DNA of 64,000 bases from Helicobacter bilis (GTDB taxonomy: Bacteria; Campylobacterota; Campylobacteria; Campylobacterales; Helicobacteraceae): contig NZ_CP019645.1 in the NCBI RefSeq assembly GCF_001999985.1, positions 1,860,001 through 1,924,000 on the forward strand, in the 5' to 3' direction. Shown here piece after piece: positions 57,934 through 64,000 of this stretch (position 1 is its first letter; each line of letters starts with the position of its first letter). Under the pieces are notes generated by a model. The model saw nothing but the letters and a program-made list of their open reading frames with translations. It ran no database searches and was not told the origin of the DNA. The position numbers were made by a program, and so were the translations under genes.

Positions 57934-59298
57934 ATGAAAACAAATATTTTTGCATTAATTTGCCGTATAAGCCTAGCATGTGTTGCAATGTTGCATATAA
58001 GTTGTGCAGATACTACGAGAAAATTAGGTCAAAATATACAAAACACACAGACATATAATACAGATGTTGGCGCTGATTTTCTCATGCTAAAAGCCGCTGA
58101 CTTCATGAATCAAGAACTTTTTTTAGAAGCTGCTGATATATACGATAGGCTTTATAAGCAAACAAAAGATATTTATTTTTTAAAACAAATCGCATTAGCT
58201 AAAAGTCAAGCTGGAAGCATTGAGTTGGCAGTGGAAGCAGCAAAGCAATATCAAACTTTAAGTAAAAATCTAGATGATGTGGATACAAATCTCATCATTG
58301 CAGAAGATCACATACGAAAAAAGCAATATAATCTAGCAATTATTTTGCTTGAAAAGAATATAGCTATAAATCCGAGTTTGCATACACATTATGTTTTGAG
58401 TAATTTATATTTGCAAGAAAATATGCCTAAAAAGGCTGTGAAGCATTTTATAAGTGTATATGATGATCCCATGAGTTCTGGGACAAAACTAAGACTAGAA
58501 GCACTCAATCAAATTGTAGCAATCTATTTAAAGCTTAAAGAGATAGATAATGCTTTACATTATCTCAATATGTATATCGCAGATAATGAATATAGCCTAA
58601 ATTTACAGACATTTTTTCCCATCTATGCAAAGGCTAATAAACTTGATATGCTACAAGAGAATCTTGCAAAAAGATTCCATGATGATAAAAGCTTAGAAAA
58701 TGTGCGTATGCTTGTAGCAATTCTAGTGCAATTAAAGCATTATGATGAGGCAATAAAACTATTGCGAGAAAATGAATCTTTGCTTGGCAATGATGGCGAA
58801 GAAATGCTTATGCAAGTTTATGCAGAATATGGGGATTTTAAGAGTGCTTCTAAAATAGCAAGTAAGCTATACGCACAGACAAAAAAAGCAGAATTATTAG
58901 GGCTTAGTGCGGTATATGAATATGAGGCGATAGAATCGAAAAATAAACAAACTCTAAAACCAATCATCAATACGCTTAAAGACATGCTTACAAAACGCAC
59001 AGAAGAGCTAAAAGAGGCAAAAGAGAATCTCAGCAAAAATGACGCATTTTTTTATAATTTTTTGGGATATTTGATGATTATCCATGATTTTAATATTGAT
59101 GAAGGTATGCAATATGTAAGCAAAGCCCTTGCTATCGAGCCAACATCTATTGAATATTTGGATAGTTTAGCTTGGGGATTCTATAAAAAAGGGGACTGCA
59201 AACAGGCTAAAGAGACATTTGAACTCATCTCACCAGATAAGTTGCAGGATATACCAGAGCTTATAGAGCATAGCAAGGCGATTAGAGAATGTCGTTAA
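57934..59298 (+). CDS. TPR-repeat lipoprotein
   Basis: About 454 residues. ATG at 57934 (MKTNIFALICRI) follows TTGGAGTGATT. The signal peptide ends in the lipobox LHISC. The mature protein is a run of tetratricopeptide-like helix pairs (FMNQELFLEAADIYDRLYK, NLAIILLEKNIAINPSL, EGMQYVSKALAIEPTSIEYL). Similar lipoproteins are outer-membrane assembly or envelope scaffold factors, but a specific role cannot be assigned. Confidence 0.8.
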   Translation: MKTNIFALICRISLACVAMLHISCADTTRKLGQNIQNTQTYNTDVGADFLMLKAADFMNQELFLEAADIYDRLYKQTKDIYFLKQIALAKSQAGSIELAVEAAKQYQTLSKNLDDVDTNLIIAEDHIRKKQYNLAIILLEKNIAINPSLHTHYVLSNLYLQENMPKKAVKHFISVYDDPMSSGTKLRLEALNQIVAIYLKLKEIDNALHYLNMYIADNEYSLNLQTFFPIYAKANKLDMLQENLAKRFHDDKSLENVRMLVAILVQLKHYDEAIKLLRENESLLGNDGEEMLMQVYAEYGDFKSASKIASKLYAQTKKAELLGLSAVYEYEAIESKNKQTLKPIINTLKDMLTKRTEELKEAKENLSKNDAFFYNFLGYLMIIHDFNIDEGMQYVSKALAIEPTSIEYLDSLAWGFYKKGDCKQAKETFELISPDKLQDIPELIEHSKAIRECR

Positions 59299-59492
59299 AT
59301 ATGACATGTTGGGCTATATTGCGTAAAACATGCGCATTGAAGCTATAAGATTTTATTAAGGATCTTTAAATGTGTGATGATATAGATTTTGCACCACTTT
59401 GAGTTGGGTGTAGATTTTTTGGAGGGATAAAATTGGTTAAGATTCTAAATAAGAGAATCTTAAAAAGTTAGAATATGTTTTTACTCATCATT

Positions 59493-60249
59493 TTAGTCCA
59501 GTGGTTCTACTATGAGTTTCCCATCATCTGTTCTTTGGGCAGTGTATTTTAACTCTTCTTTTTCCATACTATCCACCAACTCACCAATTAAATTATCTAA
59601 AGACTTTTTCATTTCTTGTACCTGTGCTTTCACCTTTTTTCTCCCCTCTTCTTGCTCTTTTTTCATTGCTTTATATAGTCCCTCTTCTATAGCCTTATGC
59701 CATTCCTCTTCCATAGTCTTATCCATCTCATCCATTTCACCACTCTTTGCTTTCATTTTTTCATTGTGTTCTTTATCCCTCTGTTTCATTCCTTCCTTAT
59801 ATTCTTTATCCATTTGTTTTATTTGCTCGTCAAGTGTTTTCATCGTTATTTGTTCGATATTATCTTTTGTTAGTCTTTCACCCGGCTTTAAAACAATACC
59901 ATCTGTAAATTCTTCACTATACCCCATTGTTAGATACATAAAATCTTCTACTGCATTGAGATCCATTTGTATTTTTGTCTTGCAAGTAGCTTTTTTGCGC
60001 TTCATCAAATTTTTCTGTAATAGTATTTTGAAACTCGATACTTTTTACAAACTTTTCTACATCCTTTTTGTCTATATCTTTAGACATATCTGATCCCATA
60101 CCGAATATTTTTACAAACTTCATGCCAAGTTCTTTTTGCACTTCCTTGTCATCACACTTTGGTGTGCCTTTACTATCACCACATGCTACAAAAGCAAACA
60201 CACATACCGCACTTATAACACCAGGTGAAATCTTTTTCCTAAAACCCAT
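59493..60249 (-). pseudogene. Lipoprotein gene with a one-base frameshift
   Basis: ATG at 60249 (MGFRKKISPGVISAV) follows GGGAGAAGTTAAT and opens a lipoprotein signal ending FVACGDSKG. The frame runs to EKFDEAQKSYLQ and then into a non-homologous tail ending near 59917. After the A6 run (plus-strand T6 at 59991-59996) a second frame continues ATCKTKIQMDLNAVEDF to the end at 59493, with a long Lys/Glu/Met coiled coil. Five As would join them into about 252 residues. Either a real frameshift, slow slippage, or an assembly error. No family was recognised. Confidence 0.65.
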
Positions 60250-60745
60250 ATTAACTTCTCCCATGAAAAAACATTTAGCTTTATCTTGCATGATAAAACG
60301 CGATGGATTCCACAAAAAAAACAATTCAAGGGTATTTTAGAGATTATGAATAATGTATAAGCAATAGAAGTGTGTATTTGTATAGAAATAATAAAATGTA
60401 GAAATCCAGTTTCTGCTCCTTATGTGTGTGGCAGGATTATAAGGTGTAAAATGGTAAAAATACAAAACCTAACACCTAGACAATGCATAAAACAATATAA
60501 GATTCTAAAAGCATTAAAAAGGTCAACATGTAACATAAGTCTAATGTGTTAAGCACGATAGAAACTAGCCACAAACAACATGACCCCCCCCCCCCCACTT
60601 CTCACAAAGCACAAAGAAACGCAAACAGAGCTTTAAAAGAAAGAATACAAATAGAAACATAAAACAACAAGAAACTAACAAAAACATATAAAACAAGATT
60701 CCACAACACAAACTAACACTCAGGCATCAATGCAAAACTAAACCC
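60250..60745. other. Intergenic region with a poly-C tract
   Basis: About 500 bases without a convincing gene. Short frames exist (for example one at 60370-60552), but they have skewed composition and no ribosome site. Contents are the upstream region of the frameshifted lipoprotein, an A8 run with CAATTCAAGGGTA at 60314-60334, and a C13 tract at 60584-60596. Confidence 0.6.
60584..60596. repeat. C13 tract without an assigned gene
   Basis: Thirteen C flanked by CATGA and ACTTC. Open frames crossing it on either strand are short (about 40 codons) and unrecognised. It may be the relic of a phase-variable gene or a promoter-spacing tract. Confidence 0.85.
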
Positions 60746-61699
60746 TTAACACACCAATATCTCTAAATCCCTAAAGTATTCTTTCATCACAAATTTATCT
60801 TGACTCTTATCATTGACATAATCTTTATTCTCAACTTCTACTAAAGCTTTTAATCTTACATTATACGAGCCTTCTTTATTAAAAGACTTTAGTATATTAT
60901 CCTTTTGATTACTCACTTCGCCATCACCAAAATCCCATTCAACTTCTACTAACTCTATGGAAGTAACAATATGAAATCCTATCACTTCATCAATAGCTAT
61001 CACGCTTTTAGTAGCATATATCTCTAAAATAGTAGTATCAAAGTCTGTATTGTAGTCAGGTATTTGCACCTTTTTCCACTCATCTGTATAATCACTGATT
61101 GGAGCTTCACCTATTGCTTTAAGTGCATTTACGGTAGTTTGCTGCATATCATAGCTTTTAAGCAAGTCTGGTTTATTTGCATTTGATAGGACATTTTGAT
61201 AACTTACCATACAATTTGCTTTATTTATCTGTGCGTTATCATTGGCACTTTTATGTAATACTTCTGCCTTGATTTTATCTTCTCTTTCATGTTAATATTT
61301 GGCTTGAGCTTGAAGTTGAGCTGTTTGCATTTTACTTGCTTGTATCTTAAAAAAGCTTTCTTTCACTTGATTTGATAGCATACTACTTCTTTTTTCTTTT
61401 ATTGTTATTTTGCCTAGTATGCCTAATGCACTTTGATTTTGTGCGTCTCTTGTAGCCACTTCGTTTTGGTCTATGGTTAATGCGGTTTGGACTGCACTTT
61501 GAAATACTCCTAAAAATGTTTTAGCCATAAAATCACTATAAGCTAAAGCTTTTTGGTCGTCTGTAAAAGCATAGCTTGGCATATATTTTACAAAGCTATC
61601 TAATGCGTCTTTATATATTTGACCATCTTTCATCTTAGCTTCTATAAAGTCGAAATTCTCTTGGAATTTCTTTAGAGTGAGATTTTTTGTGTCTAACAT
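60746..61699 (-). pseudogene. PKD-domain gene interrupted by an in-frame ochre codon
   Basis: ATG at 61699 (MLDTKNLTLKKFQENFDF) follows AAAGGATTTAAC. The frame reaches TAA at 61292-61294 after QLQAQAKY and stays open in the same frame beyond it (HEREDKIKAEVLHK...NKANCMVSYQNVL) to 60746, so one codon change splits a product of about 317 residues. The second half has a PKD-like beta domain (VEWDFGDGEVSNQ, SFNKEGSYNVRLKA). The first half is helical and Gln/Ala-rich, like some phage-associated proteins. The neighbouring polyvalent protein supports a phage or integrative-element origin. Confidence 0.65.
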
Positions 61700-61773
61700 G
61701 TTAAATCCTTTTTTTTGTGGTATAATGTCGTGGCTCTATTGGTGGCTTAAAAAAGTTCAGCAAGTTATTCTTG

Positions 61774-64000
61774 CTATGATAGTATGCTATCCGCCCTCTT
61801 ACGAGTATTTTGGGTTGGCTTTTCCCCTGCAAAATAGAGCAATTTATATTTTTTTATCATTTTTTCCATTCTATCATCATCTGCTTCATAACTTGTTTTA
61901 TATAACAATTTATTATTCTTATCTACTTCTACGCTAACCAAATGGATTAAACCCTTTTCATCTTTAAAAGGTTTATAAAAATAATAGCTTCCCCTTGTGT
62001 CTTGTGTGATAAATAATGGTTTTTGCAATGTTTCTAAAATGCCTCCATTTAGTGTCAATCTGTCTTGTTTCTTATTACCCATTTTTCCATTTTTCATTAA
62101 ATGATAAAACGCATATTTTGGATTTATCTCTAATTCTTTAATCGGTGTCTGTATTGTTGCTTTTTTACTATTATTAAACTGCATTATAAAATCCTTATAG
62201 CGTAATTGTTTAGGTAAAGGTATTGCAAAAGATTCCAACGCCTTATAATCTATCTTCCCGCTAGAATCTAAAAAGCTAGATTCTAGCTCTTTGCTTAACG
62301 CTTCGCCGTGCATTGTCGCTTCTGCGATAGTGTCTTTTATATTTGTATCCATAGTTTTGTGAGGGTGTTTTCTTGTATTGTAAATGTCGTGTTCTCCTAG
62401 ATTTTTGTAATTTTTCTCATACTCCTTAATTCTCCTGTCAAGTACTTCTGCTAAATCGGGGTCGCTTTTTTGCAAACTCAGTCGCACATCTTTAAGTTTT
62501 TGTATTTCATCTTTTAAGCTTTGTTTTGTATAAATGTCCCCAATATAAGAATCATCAAGCCTATTTTGCACATTCCTTGCTTCCACTTCTCCGTGTTGTT
62601 TTGCGTATCTTTCTACACTTTCTTGCGATATTCCCGTTAAATTTTCCGCTTCTTTATAGCCAAAACCAAAGCCCTCTATATCTTGGATTGCGTGTTGTAT
62701 TTCGTGGTAGAGTGTAGATAATCTGCTTTGATTATCTCTTAATTGTTTAGCATTTAAGGTTATCTCTTTTGTATATTTCGCATACGACCCTAAGTTATAG
62801 TCGTTCATTCCATAATCAAAATTAACAATTAAATTTTTAAGACTTGGATAGGCTGTAAAAAGCTCATCATCTTTTAAAATCCTAGATAATTTTACACGAT
62901 TATCCCTAGAAAATGTATAAAACTCTAGCCCACTAAAATCAAGCTCCCCGCCACTTTGGCTTATCTCAAACTTCCATTTTTTATCCTTGTCTTTATACCA
63001 GCCTGTTTTTTCCCATATCTCTATTTCATCTGCCCCACTAGATTCTAACTCTTTTGCCCTCTCTAGCCTTGCTTTGTGTGGTGCATAGGCTTCATTTACT
63101 AAAGCCTTTTCCCCTGCGAATAGCTGTGGATTTACATCTAAAAGCTTATTGTTATTTAAAAAGCGTGTTAAGGCATTATGTGTATTTGTCATTGCATAAG
63201 TTTGCAAATCTCTTTTAGCTATTTCACTCATTAAAGCTGGATTGTCTTTAGCTATATTTGGATAACTCTTAGCTACTTTGTTTGCTCTCCATTCTAAGCC
63301 TTTTGCTACCGCCTTACTTCCTACCGCCCCACCTAAGAATCCAGCGGCAAACTTAGCAGGATTAAATCCTACAATGTTTCCATTCTCATCAGTTTCAATT
63401 CCTGCTACACTGCCACTTAAGACTCCAGCTCCTAAATGTTGTGGATTAGAATACATAATATTAGGGCTATTTTCATTAAAATATTTATGTGTAGATTCTT
63501 TATTTTTTGGTTTAGTCTTAGTGATATTGCCTTTTGTATCTGTATAGCTTCCTTTATTGTCAATATGTTTTATTTGGTTAGAATCAAATGCTACTATTTC
63601 TCTATCATTAAACAATATACCATCATATCCTGCTTTTTTATAAAATTGTTGCAATGGATAGATTCTAGCTGTTTGATACATTCTTCCATAACCGCCATAT
63701 ACACCATAGTGTCCGCCCACTACTTCCTGTAATTTCTCATTCTCTCTTGCAGCGGCTAGGATATAAAGCTCGGTTTCATTTTTAAAAAATTCTTTTTCAA
63801 ACCCAGCTTCATATAATGTGGGCGAATCTTTTTTTAAGAGAGAATCAAGCTCTTTTAACTCTTGCAAACTCTCATCTAAATTAGGATTATGTTTTAAATC
63901 TGCCTCGTAAGCTCTTATGCTCTCATGCAAATTTTCCTTTTTTAGATTATAAAGCGGTGTGCTAAACTCTTTACCACTTTCTATATGCCTTATCTTAACG
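61774..64000 (-). CDS. Large phage-type polyvalent protein, N-terminus beyond the window
   Basis: The frame is open to the right edge, so more than 740 residues. In order: an ADP-ribosyltransferase-like region (FKNETELYILAAAR, GYDGILFNDREIVAFDSNQ, IKHIDNKG), a small hydrophobic linker (FAAGFLGGAVG), a zincin-type metallopeptidase with STLYHEIQHAIQDIEGFGFG (HExxH), and a C-terminal region with PLFITQDTRGSYYFYKPF and KYKLLYFAGEKPTQ that resembles the PBECR nuclease group. Such multi-domain proteins are injected or carried by phages and conjugative elements. AGATTCTA words are present, so the gene has been resident long enough to share local composition, or shares its host range. Confidence 0.75.
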   Translation of the reverse strand, partial: VKIRHIESGKEFSTPLYNLKKENLHESIRAYEADLKHNPNLDESLQELKELDSLLKKDSPTLYEAGFEKEFFKNETELYILAAARENEKLQEVVGGHYGVYGGYGRMYQTARIYPLQQFYKKAGYDGILFNDREIVAFDSNQIKHIDNKGSYTDTKGNITKTKPKNKESTHKYFNENSPNIMYSNPQHLGAGVLSGSVAGIETDENGNIVGFNPAKFAAGFLGGAVGSKAVAKGLEWRANKVAKSYPNIAKDNPALMSEIAKRDLQTYAMTNTHNALTRFLNNNKLLDVNPQLFAGEKALVNEAYAPHKARLERAKELESSGADEIEIWEKTGWYKDKDKKWKFEISQSGGELDFSGLEFYTFSRDNRVKLSRILKDDELFTAYPSLKNLIVNFDYGMNDYNLGSYAKYTKEITLNAKQLRDNQSRLSTLYHEIQHAIQDIEGFGFGYKEAENLTGISQESVERYAKQHGEVEARNVQNRLDDSYIGDIYTKQSLKDEIQKLKDVRLSLQKSDPDLAEVLDRRIKEYEKNYKNLGEHDIYNTRKHPHKTMDTNIKDTIAEATMHGEALSKELESSFLDSSGKIDYKALESFAIPLPKQLRYKDFIMQFNNSKKATIQTPIKELEINPKYAFYHLMKNGKMGNKKQDRLTLNGGILETLQKPLFITQDTRGSYYFYKPFKDEKGLIHLVSVEVDKNNKLLYKTSYEADDDRMEKMIKKYKLLYFAGEKPTQNTRKRADSILS

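Noticed and set aside
60370-60552. Short plus-strand frame of 60 codons (MCICIEIIKC...)
   Set aside because: No ribosome site, odd composition, no recognisable motif, and it lies in a spacer beside a poly-C tract.

Overview
The window is AT-rich chromosomal DNA from a Campylobacterota bacterium, most probably an enterohepatic Helicobacter. The evidence is an H. pylori-like gene repertoire (tlpD, NIF-type nifS/nifU, hslVU, minDE, and a polyprenyl synthase tail directly before hemA), extended -10 promoters with poor -35 boxes, homopolymeric G/C contingency tracts, and extreme enrichment of the word AGATTCTA and its complement in genes and spacers. The species cannot be fixed from the sequence. 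No tRNA, rRNA or CRISPR array was seen.

Layout. 1-9.8 kb is core: hemA, gyrA (with Ile at the quinolone-resistance position), hslVU, greA, an alpha/beta hydrolase, hemW and dcd. 10-14.5 kb is the iron-sulfur pair nifS-nifU, split by a decayed restriction-modification cassette flanked by a 59-bp direct duplication of the nifU start. 14.6-19.5 kb is accessory: a membrane protein, a two-gene HNH-like/membrane plus coiled-coil locus whose first gene has an in-frame stop and a frameshift, a lipoprotein and a small secreted protein. 19.5-38.2 kb is mostly core metabolism, envelope and chemotaxis: pdxA with long insertions, a phase-variable glycosyltransferase switched off, tlpD, murA, minDE, putP, metNI, an outer-membrane protein, an ABC ATPase, an RND/MMPL exporter and a Cache-domain chemoreceptor.

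38.4-53 kb is a restriction-modification hotspot. A type IIG/ISP-like enzyme is controlled by a poly-G tract (currently out of frame) and an (AG)11 tract. Downstream of it lie two short tandem target-recognition-like segments in other frames. After murD and an atypical CDF transporter comes a type I operon hsdR-hsdM-antitoxin-toxin-hsdS. Its hsdS carries an in-frame GIY-YIG nuclease domain flanked by many copies of a dispersed TTGTCATWYTGAGC repeat. A Crp/Fnr regulator precedes hsdR.

53-59.3 kb returns to core genes: an LPP20-like lipoprotein, prs, a conserved protein overlapping murE, a cysteine-cluster protein and a TPR lipoprotein. 59.5-64 kb is accessory and decaying: a frameshifted lipoprotein, an orphan poly-C tract, a PKD-domain gene split by an ochre codon, and a large phage-type polyvalent protein running off the right edge.

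The accessory parts share one theme: frame control and frame decay. They contain three poly-G/C tracts, one dinucleotide tract and at least four other genes broken by single stops or one-base shifts. Several of the breaks lie in short homopolymers, so assembly error must be excluded for those.
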